Source: Dyadobacter psychrophilus
GTDB taxonomy: Bacteria; Bacteroidota; Bacteroidia; Cytophagales; Spirosomataceae
Assembly (NCBI RefSeq): GCF_900167945.1
Contig: NZ_FUZA01000001.1
Location: 1,364,001 to 1,428,000 of the forward strand
Direction of reading: 5' to 3'
Length of the DNA stretch: 64,000 nt
The translations under genes and the position numbers were made by a program. Numbering within the stretch: position 1 is the first letter of the stretch; each line of letters opens with the position of its first letter. The notes under the pieces were generated by a model. The model saw only the letters and a list, made by a program, of their open reading frames with translations. It searched no databases and was not told the DNA's origin. This document shows, piece by piece, positions 1 through 9,588 of this stretch.

Positions 1-514
1 GTGGAAAATTGCTGATAAGATTATATTTATCCGCTTTGGCATATTTAAGGATCTGCTTGCTGATCGCCACTGCATATTCCTGCGAGCCGGCAATAACTTC
101 CTCGCTTACGCCCTCATTTCTGCATGAATCCAAAAGTTTGGCTTGATAAGTCTGCAAAAGTGCGCCGGATGGCTGCATTTTTTTGGCCGTTTCCAACATG
201 GCGAGCACGGCGCTGAGCTGGTAAGAAAAAGTCGAAACCTCCGGCTTGGTCATTTGCGGATAATCATTCAAAATGCCGTGCATGCTTTTGTAAGCCGAAT
301 CATTTTGTGAAACCACTTCGTAGCCTGCGAGACAAGCGTAGGCAAAAAACCTGGCACTTAATGGCGGATTGGTCACGTCATGGATCATTATGTCCGTCAT
401 TTGCAATGTCACATTCCCAATTGCATCCGGACTAATATTTGGAGATTCCTTCTTACAGCTTGCAAACAGGCAAATCACTGCAATGAACAGCCAGCCCTTA
501 TTGAACTTTACCAA
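1..514 (-). CDS. Vanadium-haloperoxidase/PAP2-like lipoprotein, 3' part cut by window edge
   Basis: This frame runs off the left edge, so only the first 171 codons are visible. It begins at a TTG (514) that overlaps the end of the preceding VCBS gene by 17 bases; no in-frame ATG fits better. The N-terminus is a lipoprotein signal with a hydrophobic stretch and a lipobox ending at Cys20 (LFASC). The following region (MTDIMIHDVTNPPLSARFFA) matches closely the N-terminal part of the complete haloperoxidase-like gene at 9589-10938 (LTDVIIHDIFKPPVASRIYS), so the two are paralogues. The vanadate/phosphate-binding residues would lie beyond the edge and cannot be checked. Its position directly after the VCBS gene suggests translational coupling. 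The enzyme would be an exported, membrane-anchored PAP2-superfamily protein; whether it is a haloperoxidase or a phosphatase is open. Confidence 0.75.
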   Translation of the reverse strand, partial: MVKFNKGWLFIAVICLFASCKKESPNISPDAIGNVTLQMTDIMIHDVTNPPLSARFFAYACLAGYEVVSQNDSAYKSMHGILNDYPQMTKPEVSTFSYQLSAVLAMLETAKKMQPSGALLQTYQAKLLDSCRNEGVSEEVIAGSQEYAVAISKQILKYAKADKYNLISNFP

Positions 515-3500
515 TTTGATATGCTTTAATTTCCTGTTGATTTATCCCGAATAAAAGCTTGTCGCCCACGGGCAGCACACTTCTTACGTCTCCCTTCAAA
601 TTGAAACCGGACCGGTCCTGCTTGATGTAGGCAAACCCGCCCTTGCCATTTCCCTTTAATAAAACGCCAAAATTCGCGTCATACTTACCAAATCGCAACC
701 GCGCCTTACTTACATTGCCGCAGAGCAGCAAGTCCTTATTGCCATCCTTATCAAAATCAACGGCTGTAATGGTGTAAACGGGTGAAATTTGGCTTTGGAA
801 TGGAAGCGGCCTTTCAGCAAACTTACCATTGGCGCCTTGCTCAAAATATGCCGTCTTCAAATAGTTAGCCTTCAATTCTTTCGCTCCTTCAAGTTCGTCT
901 GCGGTGAAAATCTCTTTTACGGTTGCATCTGCGTAGGTTTTGTAATCCTGAAACCGCGTCCGCATAATGCTCATCTGATCCAGCATTTCGTCGCGCGTTA
1001 CATACGGATAACTTTTGCCCTGAATGTAAAAACTCATAATCGGGTCGATGGAGCCGTTGTCATCGAAGTCTTTATATATCATTTCAACAGGCTCTGCGTC
1101 GCTGGCTTTGCATTGACTGTTCAATCCCAAATTCCCAATGACCAGGTCGTCCTTACCGTCGCCATTCAGGTCGGTCAGCAATAATTTATTCCACCAACCG
1201 CTGTATTGTTTATCAAAATATGTGCTGGTTTTGTTTTCCAGCTTGCCATTAACATTAATGTAAACCGTTATCGGCATCCATTCACCCACGACGATCAGAT
1301 CAGGCTTTTTGTCACCATTCAGATCCGTCCAGGCTGCATCCGTTACCAGGCCAATGTTTGCCAGCTCCGCAGAAAGGTTTGCCGTTTGATCAGAGAATTT
1401 CCCGGACCCATCATTGATTAAAACGTAGCTTCGCGGCGTTTCGGGATAACGGCCAGGGATTACCCGACCGCCTACGAACAGGTCGGGCTTGTTGTCTCCG
1501 TTCACGTCTGCAACGCGCACGCAGCTTGTGCTGGTGATCATTTTAGGCAATGCACCCGCGCTTTTGGAAAAATTACCTTTGCCATCATTTAAATATAAAC
1601 GGCTCTGCAACAACGGATCTTCGGGCATGAATGTGGCATAACCGCCGCTGCCAACAAAGAGGTCCTGGAATCCGTCGCCATTGGCGTCAAAAAAAACCGC
1701 ATCTGTATCATCACTTTGCTTATCCGCTTCAAATGCTGGCATCGGTTTGCTTGTAAAAGTGCCGCCTTTTTGCTGCAAATAAAGCTTACCTGCTTCGCCC
1801 GAGCCGCCTCCTGCGAATATATCTTCCAACCCATCCCCATTCACATCGCCTTTTATTAAGCATGGACCGGAGAAAGAAATCGGGTTAATAAGCAGTGGCT
1901 GCCGCTTGAAATCATTCGTAGTGCTCGCCTTTCCGTTGTACGCAATGGGCGATTGAACGACATTATAAAGCGGGTTGGCCGTTTCCATTCCTGGTTTAAC
2001 CACTTTCGCATTCTTTTCTGCTAATGTCAAAAGCGCATTAACCTTGGGGTTGATCACACTTTCGCGTTTTCCGCTGAGCCAGACAATTTGCAGGGAATCA
2101 ATGTTTTCTTTTCCCAAACCAAAATGCAAAACCGGTGAGACGCTCGACTGGTAACCGCGCGTGGGCATTTGTTCCAGATATTGTTTTTGCCCTTTGTTAT
2201 AAATGGTCACCTTCGCTCCTATCCCAAACTTATTGGCGCCGTCTCCTTCCAGTTTTATTTTCAAATAGTTGTTTTTCAACAACTTCTCTCCATCGTTTTG
2301 ATAAATAAATGCAGGCTTGTTAATGTTGTTGACGATCAGATCCAGATCACCGTCATTGTCCAGATCCGAGTACGCTGCGCCGCCACTGTTTGAAATTTCC
2401 CCCAATCCCCAGTTATCTGCAACATTAGTAAAGGTCAAATCTTTTTTATTCTGAAAGAGATAATTTTTCATGTTGGAAGATGGCATTTGATACACCATAT
2501 TGAGCACATCTTCGCGTTTCACCTGCCCTTCGATGCGTTTCAAATGGTCGCCCATGAACTTTACAAAGTCCATATTTGTGAAATCGCGGAGGTTGCCGTT
2601 GGTGATGAAAAGGTCTTTCCAGCCATCATTATCGTAGTCCGCAAAAAGCGATGCCCAGCTCCAATCGGTGTTGGAAACGCCGGACAATTGCCCTACTTCC
2701 GAGAAAACCGGCACCTTGCTCTTGCCTCCCTGCCCTTGGTTCAATTGCAGCATATTCCGCATATACTGATGATGGAATCCCATTTTTACATTAAAATCAA
2801 AGAGCTCATAGTTATCCAGGCCGGCCAGCAATTTTTGTCTGCGGTTGTCTTCGGGCAACATATCGAGTGTAAAAATGTCGGGCAAACCATCGTTATTGAA
2901 GTCGGCAATGTCATTACCCATGGATGAATGAGATGTGTGCCCGATAGATGCATTGAGCGCGTCGGTAAAAGTGCCGTTTTTGTTGTTGATATATAAGAAA
3001 TCGGGAACAGAATAGTCGTTTGAAATATACATATCCTGCCAGCCGTCTTGGTTTACGTCAGCAATGCCTATGCCCAGGCCGTAAGTCAGCGGTGAACTCT
3101 GGATGCCTGCTTTTTTGGTAATGTCTGTAAAATAAGGTGTTCCGTCAGCTTTGGGATCATTTTTAAAAAACCGCACTCCGGTTAGCGGATCGTCTTTTTT
3201 GAGTATATCTGCTGTGCTGGCTTCGTCCAGGATGGGAAGCGATTTGGGATTGTGATTCAATAAAAACATATCCATATCGCCATCCTTGTCAAAATCGAAG
3301 AATGCGGCTTGTGTGCTGTTACTTGGGGCGCCGAGACCATACTTTTCAGCTGATTCTTCAAATTGAGGAATGCCGTTTGCATCGTTCCCTTTATTTATAA
3401 AAAGCTGACCTTTAAGACTTTCGGGCGAAACATTCCCTGAATAACTAACGTAAATATCCAGCTTACCGTCGCCGTTTACGTCTGCCAGCGTAACCCCCGT

Positions 3501-3884
3501 TTTCCATGGCCTTTCCCGGCCACCGACGCCGGCGGTTGCTGTAATATCTTCAAAAGCCATCTGGCCTTTATTGAGATACAGCTTGTTGGGCACCATGTTT
3601 CCGGTGAAATAAATATCGTCCAGCCCATCGCCGTTCAGGTCGCCTGCTGCCACACCGCCGCCATTGTAAAAATATTCGTACATCAACACATTGGTATTCA
3701 AGCCTTCTGTTAATGTGTTTGCAAAATCGATTTTGGTTTTTTCGGCAGGTAACAGGGTGAACAAAGGCGTCTGGGTTTTCCCGTCTTTCGGATTATCGGA
3801 ATCTTTGGATTTGTTGCATCCCAGAAAACCAAGACTGATTGCCAGCACGATAATTCCTGGGGTCCAGGATTTTATTCGCTTCAT
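498..3884 (-). CDS. FG-GAP/VCBS repeat lipoprotein with ASPIC/UnbV domain
   Basis: A protein of about 1128 residues built from many Asp-rich FG-GAP/VCBS repeats (DVNGDGKLDIY, DLNGDGKDDLV and similar), which form calcium-binding beta-propeller blades. Two propeller blocks are separated by an ASPIC/UnbV domain at roughly residues 535-615 (KLEGDGANKFGIG to WLSGKRES). I start it at the ATG at 3884, which gives a lipoprotein signal with the lipobox FLGC. The frame is open to 3953, but that extension reads through a rho-independent terminator and is unlikely to be translated. The gene follows a SusC/SusD operon and overlaps a haloperoxidase-like gene. Proteins of this family are exported and thought to act at the surface in binding; the ligand is unknown. 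Confidence 0.88.
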   Translation of the reverse strand: MKRIKSWTPGIIVLAISLGFLGCNKSKDSDNPKDGKTQTPLFTLLPAEKTKIDFANTLTEGLNTNVLMYEYFYNGGGVAAGDLNGDGLDDIYFTGNMVPNKLYLNKGQMAFEDITATAGVGGRERPWKTGVTLADVNGDGKLDIYVSYSGNVSPESLKGQLFINKGNDANGIPQFEESAEKYGLGAPSNSTQAAFFDFDKDGDMDMFLLNHNPKSLPILDEASTADILKKDDPLTGVRFFKNDPKADGTPYFTDITKKAGIQSSPLTYGLGIGIADVNQDGWQDMYISNDYSVPDFLYINNKNGTFTDALNASIGHTSHSSMGNDIADFNNDGLPDIFTLDMLPEDNRRQKLLAGLDNYELFDFNVKMGFHHQYMRNMLQLNQGQGGKSKVPVFSEVGQLSGVSNTDWSWASLFADYDNDGWKDLFITNGNLRDFTNMDFVKFMGDHLKRIEGQVKREDVLNMVYQMPSSNMKNYLFQNKKDLTFTNVADNWGLGEISNSGGAAYSDLDNDGDLDLIVNNINKPAFIYQNDGEKLLKNNYLKIKLEGDGANKFGIGAKVTIYNKGQKQYLEQMPTRGYQSSVSPVLHFGLGKENIDSLQIVWLSGKRESVINPKVNALLTLAEKNAKVVKPGMETANPLYNVVQSPIAYNGKASTTNDFKRQPLLINPISFSGPCLIKGDVNGDGLEDIFAGGGSGEAGKLYLQQKGGTFTSKPMPAFEADKQSDDTDAVFFDANGDGFQDLFVGSGGYATFMPEDPLLQSRLYLNDGKGNFSKSAGALPKMITSTSCVRVADVNGDNKPDLFVGGRVIPGRYPETPRSYVLINDGSGKFSDQTANLSAELANIGLVTDAAWTDLNGDKKPDLIVVGEWMPITVYINVNGKLENKTSTYFDKQYSGWWNKLLLTDLNGDGKDDLVIGNLGLNSQCKASDAEPVEMIYKDFDDNGSIDPIMSFYIQGKSYPYVTRDEMLDQMSIMRTRFQDYKTYADATVKEIFTADELEGAKELKANYLKTAYFEQGANGKFAERPLPFQSQISPVYTITAVDFDKDGNKDLLLCGNVSKARLRFGKYDANFGVLLKGNGKGGFAYIKQDRSGFNLKGDVRSVLPVGDKLLFGINQQEIKAYQIGKVQ

Positions 3885-3912
3885 AATAGGGGCCACGAAG
3901 GTTGAACTGTAT

Positions 3913-3949
3913 AAAAAAGAAACTATGCCTTCATAACGAAGACATAGTT
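3913..3949 (-). terminator. Rho-independent terminator after susD (3980-5860)
   Basis: On the minus strand the stem AACTATG/CATAGTT, with an inner CTTC/GAAG and a five-base loop, is followed directly by a run of T (plus-strand A tract at 3913-3918). It lies about 30 bases after the SusD stop codon and ends the SusC/SusD unit. The VCBS gene beyond it therefore needs its own promoter or readthrough. Confidence 0.8.
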
Positions 3950-3979
3950 CCACAAATTTACTAATAAAGCGAGGACTAA

Positions 3980-5860
3980 CTATTTATCATAACCTGGATT
4001 CTGCGCCAGCTTTGAGTTTCTGTTAATCTCATCACGGCTGAACGGACGGAAATACATTTTATCAACCCAGGTGCGGTTTTCGTGAGATTTCTCAACAACC
4101 GGCGTGTAGGTGTAAGTATAAACGTCAGTATCGTAATGATATGGCTCTTTCATAGACTTACCCGCTTTGAATTTGCCTAACACGTTAATGTATTCCAATG
4201 GGCGACCTAATGTTTCTTTGGCGATCATCCAGCGGCGGGCGTCATGGTAACGTTGCTCTTCGTAAGCCATTTCGATCCTTCTTTCGTGCCGATAGGCTTC
4301 TTTCAACGCTGCGCCGGTCACTTTCAATGCTGGCATACCTGCGCGGAAGCGGATTTTATTAAGCCATGCCAATGCTTCGGCATCCTGACCCAGTTCAATG
4401 CTTGCTTCAATGTAGTTGAAAACAACTTCAGTGCTGCGGATAAACGGCCATGGAATGTTCTGACGGTCGGTGTTATCGTACAATGCAGGGTTTGGATCAA
4501 TGAATTTGCGCATGTAATAACCTGTGCGGCTTCCGTTCCAGTCTTCGATTGAGCTGCTGCGTGTATCCAATCCTTTGCGGTTGATCAATGCTCCTTTGTC
4601 GTCCAAAAGATCATATGCTCCGGTTTGAATCTGATTTGCAGGATCTTTCGCATCCGATGGGCGTGGTTTCCAGTCTGCGCCATCATACATCACAGTTGCG
4701 TAGAAACGAGGATCGCGGTTTTTGTAAGGAGCGGCAGCATTGGCAGGGTTTGTCCATTTAAACTGCGTTCCGTCCATCAGTTCATAATCGTCAACCAACG
4801 TTCCGATCGGCGTGTTGCCGGCCCAGTTGTGGTAACCATTAGGACCATTGTTCAAACCTGTCTGACGTGCACCTTCGCCCAAACTTGGCGTAAAATAGCG
4901 CCCAAAAAGGATCTCGCTCGCTGCGGATGGATCCAGTGTTTTATCCGCGCTTGCACCAGCCATTGCTATGGAGATGTAGTTCAATCTTCCTTCATTAGCC
5001 GTAGCAGGTGCGGTAAGGTTCATTTTATAAGCACCATTGTTACCGTCCAGCACCACTTTTGCAGCAGCCTGGGCAGCTGTCCAGCGCGCCTTGCGGTCGC
5101 CTGAGACATAGCCAAGAAATTCAGGATTTGGAAAAGCAGCCAAAACCGTAGATTTCGCTTTCATAGTTGGCACGTCGTGCAGATCACTCGCAGCATAAAG
5201 CAATACCCTCGATTTAAGCGCTTGTGCAGCCAATTTTGACGCGCGGCCTTTTACCAATGTCTTGCCATCAAGCAGCAAAGCAGCGCTATCCAGGTCACTC
5301 ACGATTAGCTGAACACATTCATCCCAGGTGTTGCGGGGTACGGTGTAATCTTCGTTTAGCGCATACACTTTTTTAATGATAGGCACAGCACCGTAATAGC
5401 GCACCAGTTGCTGATAGTAATAAGCCCTAAGAAAATAAGCTTCTCCTTTCAGACGTGCTTTCAGTGTTTCGTCCGTAAAAGTCGCGGTCTGCAAGTTTGT
5501 AATAGCCAGGTTGGAAGCGCGGATGTAAGTGTACATCTGTCCCCAGCCGTACGTTGCGTCAACCCATCCCAGGTTAGAAGGGCTTAAACTGCCTTCATTA
5601 ACCGTGTTAATGTTACGTCCGGTGTGGGTAAATACAGCTTCATCGGTCAGCGAAGCAAGCATTTGCTCACTAAATCCTCCCTGCTGAAGTCCTGCATAAA
5701 TCCCTGTCACAAAGCCTTCTGCCAATGGTCCCTCTTTCCATGCTTCTTCACTTGGAATTTCGGTCGGTGGGGTCACATCCAGGAAATCTGTGTCGCAGGA
5801 CGATAATCCAGCCGCGGTCAGCAGCGTAATTAAGATTATACTTTTATATTTCAATTTCAT
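3980..5860 (-). CDS. SusD/RagB-family outer-membrane nutrient-binding lipoprotein
   Basis: A 626-residue SusD homologue. It opens with a lipoprotein signal whose lipobox Cys is residue 22 (GLSSC), followed by an acidic TDFLDV start typical of mature SusD proteins. The helical TPR core is seen around residues 90-230 (AEAYFLRAYYYQQLVRYYGAVP is the usual signature region), and the C-terminal block carries the family pattern ERRIEMAYEEQRYHDARRW. SusD sits on the cell surface as a lid over the SusC transporter and captures substrate. The gene starts 11 bases after the SusC gene and shares its operon; a strong terminator follows. Length is somewhat above the usual 500-600. The substrate cannot be told from sequence. 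Confidence 0.93.
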   Translation of the reverse strand: MKLKYKSIILITLLTAAGLSSCDTDFLDVTPPTEIPSEEAWKEGPLAEGFVTGIYAGLQQGGFSEQMLASLTDEAVFTHTGRNINTVNEGSLSPSNLGWVDATYGWGQMYTYIRASNLAITNLQTATFTDETLKARLKGEAYFLRAYYYQQLVRYYGAVPIIKKVYALNEDYTVPRNTWDECVQLIVSDLDSAALLLDGKTLVKGRASKLAAQALKSRVLLYAASDLHDVPTMKAKSTVLAAFPNPEFLGYVSGDRKARWTAAQAAAKVVLDGNNGAYKMNLTAPATANEGRLNYISIAMAGASADKTLDPSAASEILFGRYFTPSLGEGARQTGLNNGPNGYHNWAGNTPIGTLVDDYELMDGTQFKWTNPANAAAPYKNRDPRFYATVMYDGADWKPRPSDAKDPANQIQTGAYDLLDDKGALINRKGLDTRSSSIEDWNGSRTGYYMRKFIDPNPALYDNTDRQNIPWPFIRSTEVVFNYIEASIELGQDAEALAWLNKIRFRAGMPALKVTGAALKEAYRHERRIEMAYEEQRYHDARRWMIAKETLGRPLEYINVLGKFKAGKSMKEPYHYDTDVYTYTYTPVVEKSHENRTWVDKMYFRPFSRDEINRNSKLAQNPGYDK

Positions 5861-5871
5861 ATTTGTTGTCT

Positions 5872-8800
5872 TTAAAATGCTACACGTAGACCGGCATTGA
5901 TAATTCTTGCCTGTGGATAGTATTGACCACTGGTGTTAGTGGATTCCGGATCCCAAACTTTGATCTTGTCAAATGTGAACAGGTTTAATCCGTTTACATA
6001 AAGACGGAACTTGCTCAAACCGATTTTCGAACCAAGCTCAGATGGCAGGTTATAGCCCAGCTCAATGTTCTTCACACGCAGGTAATTATTGCTTTTCAGG
6101 AAGTAGTTGTTGATACCAGCTTGTCCTGTGTTGGTATAATACCGGTTGTTACGGTTGGTCAAACGTGGATATTCGCTCGTTGGGTTATCGATTGTCCAAC
6201 GGTGATCGAAGTCATATTTTAAGTAGTTACCAATGTCACCAGACTCAGTAAGACCCACAATCTGTAACCCTCCTAACGTTCCCTGGAACAATACCGAAAG
6301 GTCAAATGCTTTATAACCAAGGTTGATAGAAGCACCACCCGTGAAATATGGACGCTGTACTTTTTCAGTTCTCAAACGGTCATCAGCGCTGATTTTTCCG
6401 TCGCCATTCACGTCTTTGAACTTCATGTCACCAGGTCTCAGGTTACCTGTGATCGGTGAGTAATCAAGCTTGTTGGCATCAATTTCACCTTGATCTTTAA
6501 ATGCTCCGTCGAATTGGTAAACAAGGAATGAGTTGTACGGCATTCCGGTTGAACGCTGATACGAAGGTGCACCCGGCGTTTCATCCCAGTATTTGATCTG
6601 ATTTTTAGCATAACCACCATTCACGCTCACAGAGTAATTGAAGTCACTCGCATTGCCATCATAGCTCAGTTTAAACTCCCAGCCTTTGTTTTGCAATTTA
6701 CCAAGGTTTTGAGGAGGAAGCTTTCCGTCGATACCAGCAGAAGAAGGCGTTGAACCTGCTTTCGGGATCAGGATATTTGAACGGTTGTTTATAAAATAAT
6801 CAAATTCAAATGCAAGCTTATCGTTCAGCAATGTTCCCTCGATACCGAAGTTTGAGTTGTTGGCAACCTCCCAGGTAAAGTCTCTGTTGGCAACACGTGC
6901 TTCAAGCAAAGTTTTGGCCACCTGATCATTGATAATGTAGCTACCAAAGCCCATTGTCGACAGATATTGATATTCTGCGAGAGTTTCAGTTCCAAGAAAA
7001 TAAGGTTCAGCACCCATTTGACCCCATGAACCGCGAAGTTTCACGTTATCAACAAATCGCGAAACACTATTTTTCCAAAAAGCTTCCTCTGATATGCGCC
7101 ATCCGGCCGAAACCCCCGGGAAGAAACCGAAACGGCCTTCTTTTGGAAACACGTAAGAACCATCCACACGCCACAGGAACTCAGCAAGATACTTTTCTTT
7201 GAAGTTGTAACCTGCGCGTCCAAAATAGCTCAAACGGGCACGTGAAAACAGATCGCCGTTGTTTGTTCCTGAATTACCAATGTTCTGCTCAGGCGTTCCA
7301 CCCGCAAAAAGCTGGTCCACAACAGGAGAAATATAGTAACGACGGAATGCAAAAAACCCGTCACCGTCCACTTTTTCACGTTGTACACCCGCCATTACAT
7401 TGAAGTTGTGCGAGCCAACTGACTTTTCGTAAGAAATCTGGCCGGTCAACTGGATAGACAATTCCTGGTAAGAAGCCTCGGTTAAACGTGGATCTTTGAA
7501 AGTAGAACGAACTGTTCCTGTCAACACAGGCGTTGTGCCATCAGCCTCGTAAGTTTTCTTATCCCAGAAATACAATGTCCAGGGCGTTTCGAAGTTTTTC
7601 TGACGGCGGATTTGCTTATCCAATGCTGCCATTGTGTTGATTTTCAATCCAGGAACACCAGGGATCAAGATTTCAAGACCACCATTTGTTTGGATATAAT
7701 CTCTTCTGTCGCGCTCGTAACCTGTCGTATTGGTTGTGATAACCGCAGGGTTTTGACCGTTTTCAATGTCAGGGCCCGCTTTTCCGTTTGGCCAGATTGC
7801 GATTTCCGTTGGCTTCCCGCGCATCAGCATACGGAAGATCGGACCTGCATCATTTCCACCACTTGGGTAATTACGATCTTCTTCACGCAATGTCAGGCCT
7901 ACGTTTGCAGAAATATACTTATTGATCTTTGTATCCAAATTGATACGCATATCATATTGCTTGTAAGCAGTTGCCGTATTTTTGTAGTAACCTTCCTGGT
8001 TGATATAACCCAAAGAAGCCAGATACTTAATGTTCTCGCTGCCACCTGTCAATTGCAGATTGTGGCGTTGCTGCGGCGCCCACTTACGGATCACCGAACC
8101 ATACCAGTCTGTATTCGGGTGCAAAAGCGGATCGGTTCCATCTGCGAATTTCTTCATGTCATCCGGATTGAACACAGCATTGATCACGTTTCCGTTATCC
8201 TGTCTTTTGTAAGAACCTGCTGTATTAAAGGCTGTTAATGCATTGCCCCATTCTCCAACCGGAAGGTTATCATAAATTTGCAATTCGTTCCGGATCGTTG
8301 CATACTCCTGAGCGTTAGACATTTCAGGCGTTCTGGTTGGCTGAGATGCGCCGAAGTTCATGTCGTAAGACAATTGCGGCTTGCCTGTTTTTCCACGCTT
8401 GGTTGTAATCAGGATTACACCGTTACCCGCACGCGAACCGTAAATGGCAGCAGCAGCATCTTTCAAAACGGAAATACTTTCGATATCGGCTGGATTGATA
8501 CGGTCCAAACCACCGCTACGGTTGGGAACACCGTCCACAACGATCAACGCATTGCTGTTACCCAGTGAGTTAGTTCCCCGGATACGAATGGCAGAACCAT
8601 CATTTCCAGGTTCACCGCTCGCCTGAACTGCTGAAATACCAGGCAGACGACCGCCCAGCGTGTTGGACAAGTTAGCGGCAGGTGCTTTTTCAAGTTCTGC
8701 TCCTTTTACGGCTGTAACCGAACCGGTCAGCGTCGCTTTTTTAGCTGTACCATAACCCACAACGACCACTTCGGTTAGTGCCTTGGTGTCTGAAATAAGT

Positions 8801-9105
8801 TTGATGTCAATATTAGATTTGCTGCCAACAGGAATTTCCTGAGTCAGGTAACCGATAAATGAAAAGACCAATGTGCCTTGTTTGTCCGCAGCGACGGAGT
8901 ACACACCCTCATTATCGGTTACAGTGCCGGCGGTGGTTCCTTTTACCACGACACTCACGCCTGGTAAGGCCACTCCTTGATCATCTTTAACTGTTCCTTT
9001 AACCACATTCTGGGCAAATGCACCTATTACTGTGATCAGGACCAGCAAAAGAGAAGAAACATAACGTGATTTGGCACGAAATGTCCATCCAGTAGAAATT
9101 CTCAT
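5872..9105 (-). CDS. SusC/RagA-family TonB-linked outer-membrane transporter
   Basis: A 1077-residue SusC-like TonB-dependent transporter. After a signal peptide ending near residue 32 (GAFAQ) comes a carboxypeptidase-D-regulatory-like beta domain (residues about 33-110, GTVKDDQGVALPGVSVVVKG), the TonB-box region (LTEVVVVGYG), the plug (about 120-235, ending GNGVILITTKRG) and a beta barrel. There is no N-terminal STN signalling domain, in contrast to the SusC proteins at 26956 and 39165, and no sigma/FecR genes lie next to it, so regulation is probably by another route. SusD follows at 11 bases. A possible promoter lies at 9445-9472. Confidence 0.94.
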   Translation of the reverse strand: MRISTGWTFRAKSRYVSSLLLVLITVIGAFAQNVVKGTVKDDQGVALPGVSVVVKGTTAGTVTDNEGVYSVAADKQGTLVFSFIGYLTQEIPVGSKSNIDIKLISDTKALTEVVVVGYGTAKKATLTGSVTAVKGAELEKAPAANLSNTLGGRLPGISAVQASGEPGNDGSAIRIRGTNSLGNSNALIVVDGVPNRSGGLDRINPADIESISVLKDAAAAIYGSRAGNGVILITTKRGKTGKPQLSYDMNFGASQPTRTPEMSNAQEYATIRNELQIYDNLPVGEWGNALTAFNTAGSYKRQDNGNVINAVFNPDDMKKFADGTDPLLHPNTDWYGSVIRKWAPQQRHNLQLTGGSENIKYLASLGYINQEGYYKNTATAYKQYDMRINLDTKINKYISANVGLTLREEDRNYPSGGNDAGPIFRMLMRGKPTEIAIWPNGKAGPDIENGQNPAVITTNTTGYERDRRDYIQTNGGLEILIPGVPGLKINTMAALDKQIRRQKNFETPWTLYFWDKKTYEADGTTPVLTGTVRSTFKDPRLTEASYQELSIQLTGQISYEKSVGSHNFNVMAGVQREKVDGDGFFAFRRYYISPVVDQLFAGGTPEQNIGNSGTNNGDLFSRARLSYFGRAGYNFKEKYLAEFLWRVDGSYVFPKEGRFGFFPGVSAGWRISEEAFWKNSVSRFVDNVKLRGSWGQMGAEPYFLGTETLAEYQYLSTMGFGSYIINDQVAKTLLEARVANRDFTWEVANNSNFGIEGTLLNDKLAFEFDYFINNRSNILIPKAGSTPSSAGIDGKLPPQNLGKLQNKGWEFKLSYDGNASDFNYSVSVNGGYAKNQIKYWDETPGAPSYQRSTGMPYNSFLVYQFDGAFKDQGEIDANKLDYSPITGNLRPGDMKFKDVNGDGKISADDRLRTEKVQRPYFTGGASINLGYKAFDLSVLFQGTLGGLQIVGLTESGDIGNYLKYDFDHRWTIDNPTSEYPRLTNRNNRYYTNTGQAGINNYFLKSNNYLRVKNIELGYNLPSELGSKIGLSKFRLYVNGLNLFTFDKIKVWDPESTNTSGQYYPQARIINAGLRVAF

Positions 9106-9444
9106 AGATTGAAATTTGGTTTAATAGTAGGAATAAAAAAAGTTGCTTAACCGTATAAGCACGGAACGTAGAGTCAACCTGCGGTTTCGATGGAAACCAG
9201 GCAATAGAGAAGTAAAGGATTTGGAATGGAAAGTATTTACATAGGTTCGCTTTAAAGTTTTGGTGAGTTAGGGTAATGTTTTGTTAAGCTTTTTCTCGGT
9301 GTAAATTGTACACAATTCGCTTCGTCATCCTGGGAAAACTCATTGGATAAGCTTCGAATTTTTTGATTTACTCGTTCGATTGTACAAAAAGATATTAAAT
9401 ATTTTACAAAAGAAAGGATTCTTATTTTTAGTCTATGCATTCTA

Positions 9445-9472
9445 CGAAAATAACAATTTTTCGCACTCCAAA
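9445..9472 (-). promoter_or_regulatory. Possible Bacteroidota promoter for the SusC/SusD operon
   Basis: On the minus strand TTTG (9469-9472), a 16-base gap and TATTTTCG (9445-9452) resemble the Bacteroidota -33 TTTG and -7 TAnnTTyG elements. The gap is shorter than the usual 17-21, so this is tentative. The leader would be about 330 bases. The rest of the 483-base gap 9106-9588 is AT-rich with no gene I would support; a 62-codon frame at 9252-9440 looks random. Confidence 0.3.
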
Positions 9473-9588
9473 TTTGAATAATTATAAAATTGTATACTAA
9501 AAGTTACATATTATGACTCCAAAATGTGATGTATGTTTACTAACTTCGCGATATAGTAATGTTGTAATTGTTACCTACTGTCTACATA

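Noticed and set aside
7612-8238. 208-codon plus-strand frame opposite the SusC gene
   Set aside because: It is antisense to a clearly conserved TonB-dependent transporter and has random composition (many Cys, Ile, Val); the same applies to long antisense frames at 11830-12513, 19054-19752 and 61331-61972.
9252-9440. 62-codon minus-strand frame in the SusC upstream gap
   Set aside because: It lies in AT-rich promoter DNA, has no recognisable features, and is no longer than expected by chance.
9541-9548. TAACTTCG as a promoter of the plus-strand haloperoxidase gene
   Set aside because: The -7 part fits, but no TTG lies 17-21 bases upstream, so it was not listed as a feature.
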